From Kuschelorhynchus macadamiae (taxonomy: Eukaryota > Arthropoda > Insecta > Coleoptera > Curculionidae): a DNA stretch of 64,000 nt. Positions 12,774 to 24,179 of the stretch are shown here, in pieces; position 1 is the first letter of the stretch, and each line of letters begins with the position of its first letter. Where the stretch lies: positions 1,304,001 through 1,368,000 of the forward strand of contig JAUTXW010000206.1 in NCBI GenBank assembly GCA_030620095.1, in the 5' to 3' direction. The position numbers and the translations under genes are program-made. The notes below the pieces were generated by a model. It did not search any database and was not told the origin of the DNA. It saw only the letters and a list, made by a program, of their open reading frames with translations.

Positions 12774-14082
12774 AATGAAAAATATAGTGAAATAGTAAAT
12801 AGAACATTGTTAAAAGAATCTTTTGAATGTCTTGAATATCCGTTATTATATTTGATAAAGAATAGTCTAAGGGAAAATTACTGAAAATTCGAAATATTCA
12901 TATGTAAGTCCTGTTCCATAATTTGATGAAATGAGACCAGTAAATGTATCGGATATAGAAAAATTATTGGAAATATTGGTCTATGAACAATTTTTAAACT
13001 TCATAAATGAAAATGAAATCTAAGGAAAATTTCAATCTGGTTTTCGAGAACAAAACTCAACAGAAACAGCATTACAATATGTCACAGAATCTTGGGGGAG
13101 TTTAGAAAAAATTAAATTAGTATTGCTATTTTATTAGATTTAAAGCGAGCATTTGAAACTATAAACGGAGAACGATTATTGGAAAAATTATACCAGTATG
13201 GGGCAAGAAGTAATGCATTTGTTTGATTTAAACATTATTTAAATAATAGATCTCAAAAAAACAAAAATCATGCCTCAAATTTCTAGTGAAATAAATAATA
13301 TCATTGGGGTTCCACTATGACCATTACTATTTATTTTGTATATAAGTGATGTATCAAATGTTCTAAAACAGTTCAAATGTTTGCTGATGACACATTAATT
13401 TATCTTCAATATAAAGACTTATGTTCAGCTCTAAATATAATAAATTCGGAATTGCAACTACTAAATTGGCTGAAAATTAACCAGTTGAAAGTGAGTTTAT
13501 CAAACAACAAAATGTAAGGATTTAAGTTTCAAAAAGTAATTCTTATACAATTGTTAATATTACAATGGATTGTTTAAGATTAGAAATTATAAATTCATTT
13601 AAATATTTAAGTATTTTTATAGATACATCAATTGAAATTTGAATTATATTTTAAAATTTATTTTGGAAAATTGCGGGAAAAATTGACTTTTTTAAAAGAA
13701 TTAGTTTAAATTTAGGTTTTTACTCAATAAAGGTTTATTATAATGCAATAATGTATACATATTATCTTTATTGTTCTTCTTTCTTTTTTATGTATGGCAA
13801 ATGAAGAAGTTTTTGATCGATTGCAAATGTTACAAAATTAAACACAATCTATTACATCAACATTTAAACGATTTCCTTTCTGAAAATAGTGATCAACATA
13901 ACTATTAAACCAGACAATAAAAACATTTTTATTTAAATTATGTTTCTCTAAGGATAACTTATAAATCTATTTTTTATAAAGGCGTAATAAACTATTAATT
14001 AATAAAATTTTATTAAGAATCAAATTACTTCTAAAAAATTTAAAAGAAACAAAAGTATTATTTGTTTATATGTATATGTATA

Positions 14083-14851
14083 GTGTGGAAAAAAGTATGG
14101 ACTACCCCTAATAATTTGTTGGTCTGTAGGTTTTATGGAAAATGATCGAACACGTTAATCTAGTATTTTAGTTTGTCACATTCTGATAACATTTATTTGT
14201 TTTTCTTATTGACATCTGTCAAAAAAGTGACATATGGCATGTGATACATCATTTGCAAGCTCTTGTTTCACTTAGTATGTTCCTAGATTTTAGTGCGATT
14301 CTATTGTGCCATTTCAAAATGGCGACCGTTCAATTGCGCGTGGAACAAAAGTAGGGACTACCACTAATAATTTGGTAGTCTTCAGGTTTTATGGAAAATG
14401 CTCGAACACGATAAGTTAGTTTTTTAGTTTCCCACATTCTGATAAAATTTATTAGTTTTTTCATCAGAATGTGGGAAACTAAAAAACTAAATTGTCGTAT
14501 CCGAGCATTTTTCATAAAACCTGGAGTCTACCAAATTATTAGGGGTAGTCCATACTATTTTTCCGGGCACAATTGAACGGTCACCATTTTGAAATGGCAT
14601 AACAAACTCGCACTAAAATCTAGGAACGTATTGAGCGAAACAGGAGCTTTTAAATGATGTTTCACATGCCATATGTTGCCATTTAAAAAAAATGTCGATT
14701 ACGTCATATTTTTGACAGATGTCAATAAAAAAACAAATCAATTTTATCAGAATGTGGAACTAAAAAACTAAATTAACGTATTCGAGCATTTTCCATAAAA
14801 CCCACTGACTACCAAATTATTAGAGAAAGTCCATACTTTTTTTCCACACTG
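14083..14851. mobile_element. nested foldback Tc1/mariner-type MITEs
   Basis: The outer ends read GTGTGGAAAAAAGTATGGAC at the left and its near-exact inverse at the right, next to TA-rich flanks, as in Tc1/mariner MITEs. The arms pair over about 250 bp. At the centre sits a second palindromic unit (about 14340-14566) whose ends repeat the same terminal sequence (AAAAGTAGGGACTACC / GGTAGTCCATACTATTTT). The terminal motif therefore occurs four times, alternating in direction. No coding frame of note is present. The simplest reading is one family member inserted into the apex of another. Confidence 0.75.
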
Positions 14852-16560
14852 TATATAGTCTTAAAATATAAGTAAAACTTATGAAATATTAAATGTATTT
14901 TAAAATGTAAAATGTAACATGAATACTAAATAAAGGACTAACTGATTAAAATACTTCACCTACATTAATTTTTCTGCAAAAAGTTTTTTGAAATGCTGAT
15001 TATTATCTCTTTGGATTATAGAATCAATTTGCTGTAATCTTTTTTTACCGTCTCGCCCAATACTTCAAATTAGACGTCAGTAATACATCACTTTAAAAAT
15101 GTATCACATATTGCGTGTACTTTAGTAACGCGAACGTCTATATATTTATATTAACAGATTTATGAATGTAATATCCTTATATGGCGCCCGCCAGAGGCTA
15201 TTCCTGTTTTAAGTACCCATTGGCTTAATACAGTGATCGAAAATAAAAAATAGGAATGTTTTAAAAATATTTTCTGAAAGAAACTAAAATGTTCGATGTC
15301 CTCTGATTCAAATCTAGACTGCAGTACATTATATAAAAAATAAAAATAACATACTCGATGGAAAGGTACTACAAAATATGTAAACAAACATCATATATAT
15401 GTTCTTTTCTCTTTACTGGTGTCATGGTTCACAAGGGTTCCGCTATTATAAACACATAAAAGAAACAGCCATAGTAGTTGCCAAACTACAAAATCCTTTC
15501 GCGAGCTCGAAAATGCACCACAAGCAGACTATGCGGAACCTGTTACTAATTTGTCGTATCCCACTTTGCAATTGCTTTCAATTCCGTATTATAACTTCCC
15601 TTACTCCACTTCAAAAAATCATGTCATACCGTCATAGGACCTCTAAATTTTATACTTGTTCTAAAATTCAAAGACAGGCAATGGTTGAACTGAAATGAAT
15701 ATTTTAGTTTCGAATATCCTTCCGGATACGGTTAGGTGGCTAAACATTATACAAATATTAAACAAATACACTACTCTAATTTTTGTGCTGATCAAATAAG
15801 TTAGCTTAAGGTTAGCTACAACCTCCAAATCAAGCTTTGTATTCTTTAAAGAAAAAACAAAAACGTAGCACCCCATAATTGGGTTTATAATCTTGCTAAC
15901 AATATATTTACAAATAATTTTTTTACATTAGTTATATATAAAAAAATTTAATATATGTAAAATATATGTAATATATTTATTCATGTTGAGCAAATTTTAA
16001 CAAAACTGTAAAAACAGTGTTTTAACAAATTAGAGAAATTGAATCTATATGCTTATTAAATAAAAATAATTAAATTTATGAGATACAAATTACAGAAACT
16101 AAAGTTTCAAAAACAATTTAATGGATTATAGTCCCAAATTCATGACTTTTTATAACATGAAAATATCAGTTAAATGGAAACCAAGAGAGAATGGACGATA
16201 TAAGCTATACATTTTAGAAAATTATAACTAATTGCACATTCGGAAAGATATGATTTTATTAATTTTAACATTATTTGAATTAGAAATGGAAGTTTATTGT
16301 GAATTCTACTTTGGTTTTCGATGATCACTGATTTTAATTGTTTGTTATTCTGCCTAAGCGATTCGAAATGTAGGTAACGCGATTCAAAATTACATTGTTT
16401 CAAAATTTTTTAAAATTTATCATTATTAATAATAGCGTAATAAATAAATTGGCAATATTTTCGCAATTGTATATTATATATGTTCAAAAAATATATGTTA
16501 AATACTGATATAATTATGGTTACTTTTACTTTAATGTTCTGTTAAGAAATAGGGCATCAC
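14852..16560. other. gene-free stretch
   Basis: Nothing recognisable beyond AT-rich sequence. Open frames of up to 99 codons (for example 15399-15698) show no domain signature or coding-like composition. Confidence 0.5.
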
Positions 16561-16987
16561 ATGCAGGGTCATTCACGGTGGTTGGAACCTTAGAGCTTCC
16601 TGGAGAATGGGTGGACGGATATTTTAAAATTTAGGTTACACCGATAAATGACCTTGGTCTACCGTTTTAAAATATTTTTAGGCTTACAGTGTTGCCTAAT
16701 CTATCCAAAACAGGTGGCAACATCGATATTTTAAATGAAATGCCCTTTATTTTTCACTTTTTCTGAAGCTGCACGTGTTTCTGAGCAACTTTTCTAAATA
16801 CTTCCTTATACCTAACTGTAGCCCTTTTCCAGGAATTAGTTTTTTTTTAATTTTTTTTTAAGAAAACAAGATTTCAAATAAATCTGAATTTCTTCCAACT
16901 CTATCCAATTTTAATCTGCAATTTGGCCTACGGTTAAATAATACCTTTAGGTATTTGATTTTTTTGTCATATCTTAGTTGAAACATA

Positions 16988-18797
16988 CAGAGTGCTCCAG
17001 AAATAAGTATATGTTGGTAACTTATAAAAGCGCGAGAAAATCGATTTTTTTTTAAATAGGACACCCTATATATCAATACTAATTTAAGAAACTGATAAAA
17101 GTAGCTTTTTAATAATGTATAATTTACCAATACCTAGCTCTTAACGTTTTTGATTTATAAGCATTTATTTATGGCATATCATAATAAGGTGTCATTTTCT
17201 AGTAGTAGTGTGCCATAAAAACAATTTTTGTGAGATGCTATAATAGTTTGTTTGACACAAGTTTCACTCCTGTGCTTCTGATTTTAAGTTAAAGTTAAAA
17301 TGGAAGTGAATCATAGTTACTCGAATACATATATATGTGAATTTATTTATTCTACGTGGTCAGTGTGATAAGATTATCAAGAGAACGTGTAGAAAATTTA
17401 ATTAAACGTATTCAGATTTACCACAAACGAATATCAGAAAATTTGTTCGAATCCAAAATAATTTTGGTTCAGCATTAAAACCACTAAGAAATTTGCCCCG
17501 ACCGTATATCCTGACTCCTCCAAACGTCGCGCTGAAAAAAATTTAGACATTACATTTTCATTTGTACAAAGAATTTTAGAAAAACATAATATGCACGACT
17601 ACAAGTTTACCACAGTTCAAGCACTTAAACCTCAAGATTTCCCGCAAAACGTCGATTTTTATAAAATGGTACTGACACGTACACAGGAAGGTCCTCTTTT
17701 TTTAAGAAAAATTATATGGACGATGAGTCAAAATTTTCGAGGAAGATATTTTTAAACGCCGGAGTCGTCACTGTTGGGCCAATAAAAATCCGCACGCTAC
17801 AAGAGAGAGAGGATTTCAGGAAAAATTTAGTTTTACTGTCTTCTGTTTGCTAATGAATAATAAAATTAGGTATTTCATATATACTTAGATATTCTAACAA
17901 CAGATGGTCTTGTACTTGAGGATTACCGAAGCTGCTGGTATCAAATTGACGGGGCTCCAGCACATTGTACGGTGGAGGTGACTGCAGAGCTAGATCGAAT
18001 TTTCGATGACCGATGGTTTAGACGTCTAGGACCGTGGAATTCATTTATGGGGTACACTAAAGGAAAAAGTTTGTCACTTTTACATCAGGTCATTCAAGCA
18101 TTTCAAGAATATTGATCCCAATGAAATTAGAAGAGTTGAGAAGAGCGGATGGTATTAATACTCGTTTATTGAAGTGTCTAGAGGTTAATCGGCAACATTT
18201 TCAACATTTGCTCAAAAAATCAGTGTATTGACAATTTTTAAAAGTTCTGTTTAATTTTTGTATTTGTGATTTAGTATTTATCATTTTAAATTTCTTGGTA
18301 ATTTTAAAGCTGAACGAAAATCTTTAAAATTGTTCTGTATTCAAATGAATTTTATGATATTCACTTGTCGTAAATCTGGATACATTTCATTACATTTTCT
18401 ACACGTTCTCTTGATAATCTCACACCGATCATGCAGACTAAAAAATGCATGATAACTGTACTCGTATTATTCACTTATTTACTTCCATTTTAACTTTGGC
18501 TTAAAATCAGAAGAAATGAAATAAAGAATGAAACTTCTGTCAAACAAGCTATCATGGCGTCTCACAACAATTATTGTCATCATGGCACACTACTACTAGA
18601 ATCATTGAAAATGAACCGTTATTATGATATTTAACAAAGAAATGCTTATACATCAAAAACATGAATACTTAGGTATAGGCAAAGTATACATTATTAGAAA
18701 GCTACTTTTATCAGCTTCTCCGTGTCCGATTTAAAAAAAATAGATTTTCTTGAGCTTTTATAAGTTTTCAACATAAATTTATTTCTGGAGCACTCTG
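16988..18797 (+). mobile_element. ITm (Tc1/mariner superfamily) transposon with long inverted repeats
   Basis: The ends read CAGAGTGCTCCAGAAATAA and its inverse, each preceded or followed by TA, the standard Tc1/mariner target. The inverted repeats are unusually long, about 400 bp each (to about 17420 and from about 18395). Between them is a decayed transposase gene. The element sits at the centre of the surrounding foldback. Confidence 0.75.
17395..18230 (+). pseudogene. DD41D-like ITm transposase remnant
   Basis: Across several frames, recognisable blocks occur in family order: DDESKFSRK (about 17720, first catalytic aspartate region), HCWANKNPHATRERGFQEKF (about 17783-17835), YQIDGAPAHCTVEVTAEL (about 17940-17990, second aspartate in the IDGAPAH block), RWFRRLGPW (about 18010), and LWGTLKEKV (about 18050), which follows the third aspartate in intact proteins. 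The stretch that should contain WPPRSPDLTPLDFF is missing, so the third catalytic residue is deleted, and there are multiple stops. The blocks match those of the DD41D element at 37.6 kb, so both appear to be one subfamily, but they are clearly different elements. Such enzymes cut and paste DNA at TA. Confidence 0.65.
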
Positions 18798-19493
18798 TAT
18801 GCTTCATCTAAGATATGATAAATAAAATACCTACAGGTATTATTTAACCGTAAACCAAATTTCAGATTAAAATTGCTTTCGATAAAAAAATTTCAAATAA
18901 ATTAATTCCTGCAGAACGGCTACAGATAGGTATAGGGAAGTATTCAGAAAAGTTGCTCAGGAACACGTGCAGTTTCAGAAAAAGTGTAAAAATAAAGGAC
19001 ATTTTATTTAAGTGCTTTTGCTAAAAAGTACCCCTTTGCCTTCCCAATTTTTTTTCTCCGTTTCATCACGCCTGAATGTATGAATATGTAAAATATGGCT
19101 GCTTTGTAAGCAATAAATTTTCTTTAAATGTAATTTGGTATTCTTCATTGTTTGTGTTGTCTTCGTTATACGTAAAAAGCTTTCTTAAGTGTATTGATTT
19201 TAAGACAATGTTTCTTTCTGCCGGTTCACCGATCAGGAGCGTTGATGACTAGTTAATCAAAAGCACTCTTGATAATATACACCTTATACAGACAGACCTT
19301 TTTCTTTCATTATTATCCACATAATGTCTTTTAACTTCCCTCGTAAAAGGGAAGTATTGTAATTGTGTATTATAGTTCTAGTGGTTAGGCTGTTCTTGGG
19401 CTCTATGGCCGCACAAAGCGAACTGCTAGGGACAAACACCAACCCGTCATGACTAGCCCTTCCAGTTGATCTACTTTCTTATGTACGGAATAG

Positions 19494-19501
19494 TATAAAA
19501 G
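19494..19501 (+). promoter_or_regulatory. TATA-box core promoter, possibly of an LTR
   Basis: TATAAAAG is followed about 28-32 bases later by TCAGTAG, an arthropod-type initiator. The patch (19370-19560) is richer in GC than its surroundings and is followed by an AACAATAAAAC stretch at about 19580 that could act as a polyadenylation signal. A TATA, initiator and poly(A) signal in about 100 bp is typical of an LTR, but no second LTR or pol was seen nearby. Downstream comes a diverged tandem array. Confidence 0.35.
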
Positions 19502-19639
19502 AGAACGCAAACTCAGCACTCAGTAGCACCGAACAACACTCAACCTTTGTAAAGAGGAGAAAATTCTGTACTATGGTTTAACAATAAAACGAAAGGTAGA
19601 CATAATAGGATCAAAAATAAGTTACAATTAAAATGGGCC

Positions 19640-20140
19640 AACTTCAGGAAGCAGAAATAGTCATATCCAAATAAAGTTAAATTTCTAAGACGATTAACTG
19701 AAGGAAATAAAGGTAATAACACCAATACACCACCACAATTTGTAAGCTTGTGCAAGCAAAAATGGCAATCAGCGAAGAAATCGAACCAAGTCAAGACAAT
19801 AAAGGTAGTAAATCAATATCCAAGTAAGGATGGCAATCAATTAAGAAAACTAGATAGGCAATAAACGTAATAAATCAATGTCAAAGTAAAGATGACAATT
19901 ATCTAAGAAAGCCAATCAAACTAGGGCAACGAAAGTAGCAGAACCAATCACTACCAAAGTAGAAATAGCAATCAATTAAGCAAACCAACCAAACCAAGGC
20001 AATAAATGTAGGAAAATAAATCTGAAAGTAATGATGCTAATCAACTAAGAAAACCAAGGCAATAAAGGTCTTAAACGAAATATAATGATAGCAGTCACTT
20101 AAAAAAACCAGTCAAATCAAAGCAGAAAAATTCATGCCGT
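19640..20140. repeat. diverged minisatellite, about 60-75-bp unit
   Basis: Phrases such as GGCAATAAAGGTAGTAAATC, AAAGTAA(G)GATGGCAATC and AATTAAGAAAACCAATC recur in fixed order about 6-7 times, with unit boundaries near 19788, 19856, 19923, 19997 and 20057. Copies differ by substitutions and small indels. No frame stays open through the array on either strand. Confidence 0.7.
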
Positions 20141-20270
20141 CAAAGTAATAACCATTAAGACCAAACAGTCAGATAAAAACAAATAAAAATATTAACTAAA
20201 TAATAAATATTACTACAAAAATATATATAAAAAATAGCAGCAGTACCGCTTACTGCTTATGGTAAAGATA

Positions 20271-20272
<2 letters not shown>

Positions 20273-20325
<53 letters not shown>
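20273..20325. repeat. (TA)n microsatellite
   Basis: TA tract followed shortly by a (TG) run at 20341-20355. Confidence 0.95.
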
Positions 20326-20328
<3 letters not shown>

Positions 20329-20340
20329 ATTTATTTTTTA

Positions 20341-20530
20341 TGTGTGTGTGTGTGTTTTCATTCCGGATATACATCCGTACGCTACTGTGGTTCTGAAAAA
20401 GACCTTTTTGACGACGTTTCGCCATAATAACATTTCGCATTTTCGAAGCTTTCTTTCTCGCGCCCGAATAGAGGCTGAAGTTTCGGTGACTGCGAAGCTT
20501 CCTTTCATACCGCCACCTTATATCTTACGT
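20341..20530 (-). repeat. copy of the GAAACGTC-containing repeat family
   Basis: Shares TTTTCATTCCGGATATACATCC-like sequence, an internal GGCGAAACGTC (on the minus strand, 20406-20416) and CGAATAGAGGCTGAAG with the foldback at 21.25-21.48 kb. It lies immediately beside a (TA)n tract. Confidence 0.6.
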
Positions 20531-20899
20531 TGTTCCTGTTGAACATTCCCAGATTCGTAAAGCGAGACTCATCCGAAAATAATATTAATATATTAAAGTT
20601 ATTATTATGGTTACAATTTTCCATAAACCATCGGCAATATTTAACTTTTCGAGCAAAGTCATTGTCACCCAAGTCTTGGTGGATTTGGTGTTTATAGAGC
20701 TTGAACTTATGCTTCTTCTAATTTTTCTTTGCACTTTCTCTGTTAACTCCAACTTCAGTTTCAATTTGGCGAGTAGAAATACTTGGATCAGCATTCACAT
20801 ATGCCAGAACGTTTATTTCAGCTTCTTCACTAGTAATGAACTTTCCTTTATTTTCATTTTGGGGAACTGTTTTCAAATATTGTACTAGTAGTACAGAAA

Positions 20900-21170
20900 A
20901 TAGTCATAGCAGGGTTGGTTTCTGTCGGGGTATCGCTCTGCGTAGAGTGTTTAAGCCTGCTTTTTATTTTGTTCCGCCCTTGGAATCTTTGTAACTTTGA
21001 AAGACATTTTTATTTTTGATTGTGTCACATCGATGATCTCTAAACATTTAAGATCTCCCTGGATACAAGCCTGCCTGATGAGGGTAAAGGCCCAGAAATC
21101 GATCGCAGGAGGGGTATCCTGTTACATAATCAAAAGCAATTTCTTCTTGTGAGGCGCTTTCCTCCAAAAA
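20900..21170 (+). repeat. fragment of the MITE family seen at 52.2 kb and 57.2 kb
   Basis: The segments AGATCTCCCTGGATACAAGC, CTGCCTGATGAGGGTAAAGG and GATCGCAGGAGGGGTATCC match, in inverse, the loop of the MITE at 52180-52509 and, directly, the fragment at 57180-57350. Neither terminal arm is complete here. Confidence 0.6.
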
Positions 21171-21189
21171 TTATTTTTTTTTACCTTTC

Positions 21190-21197
<8 letters not shown>

Positions 21198-21227
<30 letters not shown>

Positions 21228-21260
21228 ATATTATATATATATATATATTTATATATAATG
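21198..21260. repeat. interrupted (TA)n microsatellite
   Basis: Two TA tracts separated by TTTTATATTA. Confidence 0.9.
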
Positions 21261-21261
21261 T

Positions 21262-21477
21262 GTTTTCATTCTAGGTGTATATCCGTTCACTACTGTCGTT
21301 CTGAAAAGAACAGTTTTGCTGATGTTTCAAAATCACACAAGTCTCTATTCGGACGCGACAAAGAAAGCTTCGAAAATGCCAAATGTGATTTTTGCGAAAC
21401 GTCAGCAAAACTGTTTTTTCCAGAACGACAGTACTGAACGGATGTACACGGAATGAAAACACATTGTATTTTTCCAT
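21262..21477. mobile_element. small TA-flanked foldback element
   Basis: The left arm (21262-21330: GTTTTCATTCTAGG...ACTACTGTCGTTCTGAAAAG) pairs with the right arm (21385-21470). The right arm carries GCGAAACGTCAGC; the left arm has the changed inverse GCTGATGTTTCAAA. (TA)n tracts lie on both sides. It is related to 20341-20530. Confidence 0.65.
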
Positions 21478-21494
21478 CCGTGAAGGACTAAGAA

Positions 21495-21496
<2 letters not shown>

Positions 21497-21564
<68 letters not shown>
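21497..21564. repeat. (TA)n microsatellite
   Basis: Uninterrupted TA tract between the foldback and a hammerhead-like motif. Confidence 0.95.
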
Positions 21565-21566
<2 letters not shown>

Positions 21567-21570
21567 ATCA

Positions 21571-21602
21571 TTGATGAAGGCTAAAAAATAGCCGAAACGT
21601 TT
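21571..21602 (+). ncRNA. degenerate hammerhead-like motif
   Basis: TTGATGA (first core base changed from C), then a perfect 5-bp hairpin GGCTA / TAGCC, then GAAACGTT. The arrangement copies the motif at 11966-12006, including the extra A before the stem, but the cleavage triplet would be GTT and the core is altered, so self-cleavage is unlikely. Confidence 0.25.
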
Positions 21603-21699
21603 GTATTTGTAAAAAAAAAACAAGGATATGAAATAATTTTGTTTTATTCCTTGTATGAACCTGATCCAAAGAAATTTATTTTTCAAAAAAATGGGCTAA

Positions 21700-24100
21700 A
21701 AGCTTAGTTTGAACGCTCTACTTGTACTTACAGTGCTTTTTTCTTTATCTTTTCTACGTTAATAAAAAAAATAATTTGAATCAATAGCGTAACAATATTA
21801 AAAATGTAAGATAGGAAAGTGCATGCCATTTTGTTCGAGGTTTAATAATTTGGCCGACAAATGACCCACATTGACAATTTTGACTTACCCTTTTCTCGAA
21901 AACAGTTGCATCTGGGTACAAGATATGTAACATAAAATAGGTTTGGAAATTTCCACTGATTTGAAAAAGTAGCAAAACACGGATTATTTTATTCAAAACA
22001 TTTGTATGACGTAATAACTCTTATACAGATGACGTTACAGTCAAGTAATTGTTACCAAAATATCGGGAGACGAATAAATCAGTTTGAGGGATAAAACCGT
22101 TTTTATGAACAGTTTTCGAATCACTGAAGTTAATGTAGTTAAATGCAGATTTTATTTTGTAGTTCCCTCTCCCAGATTTAACGTTTTAAACTAAATTCAT
22201 TATTAATACCCTCAAAATTTAGGTGCCATTTTCCTAATTAAATATTTGTATAAAAGCAGTTATTACCATAAATCATCTCAAAAGCTTAGAGCAATAACCA
22301 TTAAAGTGGCTTATAGGATGCAGAATTTAACATACTATATTTGTCTAATTACGCTCGTATGCAGGGTATAAGGGCTCTTGAAGCAAGTTGCTTTCTGCAG
22401 GATATTATTTTGTAGAAATTATGACTTTAATATTTTGATCTCAAGTGAAAAATATTTTATAATAATACGGGTATATGATAGTTTATACTACGTTATAATT
22501 TAGAATTAAACTAAAGCCACGAAATTTTCTCCATATCTTTTCTTAGAAAAGTAACTTTTACTTTTTGAATAAAAGTAAAGCAATTAATTTGACGACATTT
22601 TTTATTTTACCAATTAATACAAAATGGTCTGATAAGATCCAAAATATACATTTAGGAGATTTTTATTGCAAAAAAGTCTTAACATTAATATTGAGAAACC
22701 TGTTCAAAGTAAACATAATTCAACAGATAACGAGAATATGAAGTTATTTTAATTGTGTTTATTTTAGAAACATATACAGATTGCCTAGTAATGTTATTTT
22801 ATAACATTGGTAATTGTTGAAAAGAAAAATAAAAATTAATTTCCAAGTACTTGTCAATGTGCTGTATTTTATGAAGAAAACAAACACATTTTGTTAAATA
22901 TATTGATTAATTTTATCTTGCCACCTATTGGGCAAGAACACACTCCGCTTAAACTTTTTTCATTTTATTTGCTTTGGTAATAACTTGACCAATTTGTAAT
23001 TATTTAACACACTAAGAGAAAAAAAAGACATAAAGAATAAAATCAAGAAACATAGGGATCACAAAGGTAAGAAGGGTAATAATATATAATTTAAAATTTA
23101 TAAAATCTAATGGAAACATGCGAATGTTTTTCTTGCTTCATAATATATGCCAATAGATAGTCATTCAATCGTAAGGACAGTTGGGAATATACTACCAAAA
23201 AAATGCAAGGTATTTATTTAAGTATAAATTAGACAAACTATAGTATTTAAAATTTTGTCTTGTTCTCTCTGTAATTTGACTATTTGATATTTATTGCGTA
23301 CCTAATCAGAACATTGTATTGCAGTATATCCTTTATATTACATCTGTCATTTATTTGATAGCAAAATTTAGTCTTGAGTTATGGTAAAACGAAAATTCAA
23401 TTAAAAAAATACTAATCATGGTGCAACTAACACCTTTTATTTTCGAGTTTATTTTTAGTATTTCATGCTTCGTTTTGGATTGAAATATAAATGCATCTTA
23501 AATTATATTATTTGAAAAGTAATCATATTCAGTTTAAGAAATGCTATTTTTAAAGTAAAAGGTATAAATAAAGATAGACGGGTAGAAGTCTACGAGCAAG
23601 CTGTTTTGTAATTGCATTAAGCACATTGACTACTTCAAATACGTTTATTACCCTTTATACAACTGGGAAGTCAGTAATCCAGAAAATATATATAATTTCT
23701 GTTTATTTCCCAAAAGCAGGCGTCTTTCGTCAACGTTAGAGCTTCTTTTTATTATCGGTAACTAGCAGGCAGCATCCAGTATCCCTAAGAAATAACTAAC
23801 GGAACATCTCTTCAAACATTCGAAACTTAATTTCTCTAATAAAGTAAAACTATTAAAATACATTATCTAATATTGAAATTGGTATTTTACTAAATCATTT
23901 TATTCTAGATGACACGTTAAAAGCTTTAGATACCTCTTTGACTGGAGATCTACCATGCCAGTTGTATCACAACCTTATTTTAGGTGTAGTATTTTCAACA
24001 GCATTTCCATAGAATAGAAGAATTTTATCAGTTTGTTTTTAAAATATGAAATATATGATACTGGTCGGTTTGAATATGTACAAGTTCTAACGAATTGCTT
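21700..24100. other. gene-free stretch
   Basis: No gene or element end was recognised. The segment 23665-23790 has a diverged direct copy at 25455-25570. Confidence 0.5.
23665..23790 (+). repeat. diverged direct repeat, copy 1
   Basis: AACTGGGAAGTCAGTAATCC, AAATATATATAATTTCTG and TCTTTCGTCAACGTTAGAGC are repeated with about one change in five at 25455-25570, in the same orientation. Confidence 0.5.
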
Positions 24101-24106
24101 ATTAGT

Positions 24107-24178
24107 GCTACGATAGCAGAAGTGGGTATAGCAAAGAACTAGTGTCCAGAGGTGCGGGTTCAATCCCCGCTCGTACCA
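24107..24178 (+). pseudogene. tRNA-Thr(AGT)-like pseudogene
   Basis: The 72-nt stretch has an A-box-like TAGCAGAAGTGG (24114-24125), a perfect 5-bp T stem GCGGG / CCCGC around the loop TTCAATC (24154-24170, the B box), and an acceptor stem GCTACGA / TCGTACC with one C:C mismatch, followed by a discriminator A. The seven-base anticodon loop would be CTAGTGT (anticodon AGT), but the supporting stem (AAGAA against CCAGA) does not pair. The intact promoter boxes and broken anticodon stem suggest a decayed tRNA gene or the head of a tRNA-derived SINE. No SINE body or A-tail was seen downstream. Confidence 0.45.
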
Positions 24179-24179
24179 T

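Larger units (their letters stand above)
12141..13900 (+). pseudogene. decayed APE-type LINE ORF2 fragment, split by a PLE insertion
   Basis: The frame 12178-12462 (WKTLKALVKLESKQNISEI and ITNALEVTERLKVYY) resembles the spacer between endonuclease and RT in LINE ORF2 proteins. It stops at a PLE tail fragment (12480-12772). From 12773 the RT continues in several frames: GKFQSGFREQNSTETALQ (about 13024-13080), the DLKRAFETINGERLLEKL region (about 13138-13190), a GVP block (about 13305) and FADDTLIYLQ (about 13378-13408). The FADD box keeps both catalytic aspartates, but there are many stops and shifts. The motif style is that of the Jockey/CR1 side of the LINEs. Sequence from about 13550 to 13900 is a degraded C-terminus. 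Confidence 0.7.
16735..19015. mobile_element. foldback element interrupted at its centre by an ITm transposon
   Basis: Outer arms at about 16735-16985 and 18800-19015 are inverted repeats: the left arm holds GCTGCACGTGTTTCTGAGCA and the right arm holds the matching inverse. The left flank (AACAGGTGGCAACATCGATA, about 16708-16730) resembles the arm of the foldback at 26.3 kb (AACAGGTGTCAACATC), so the two are related, and the left end may extend to an ITm-like GCAGGGTCATTCACGG near 16572. Between the arms lies a complete ITm element (16988-18797) flanked by TA. Confidence 0.65.

Noticed and set aside
15399..15698. 99-codon plus-strand open frame
   Set aside because: No motif, no coding-like composition, no promoter or splice context; the length is possible by chance.
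19540..20140. CRISPR-like or gene-cluster reading of the tandem phrases
   Set aside because: Units are contiguous and diverged, without conserved repeats alternating with unique spacers, and the genome is eukaryotic.
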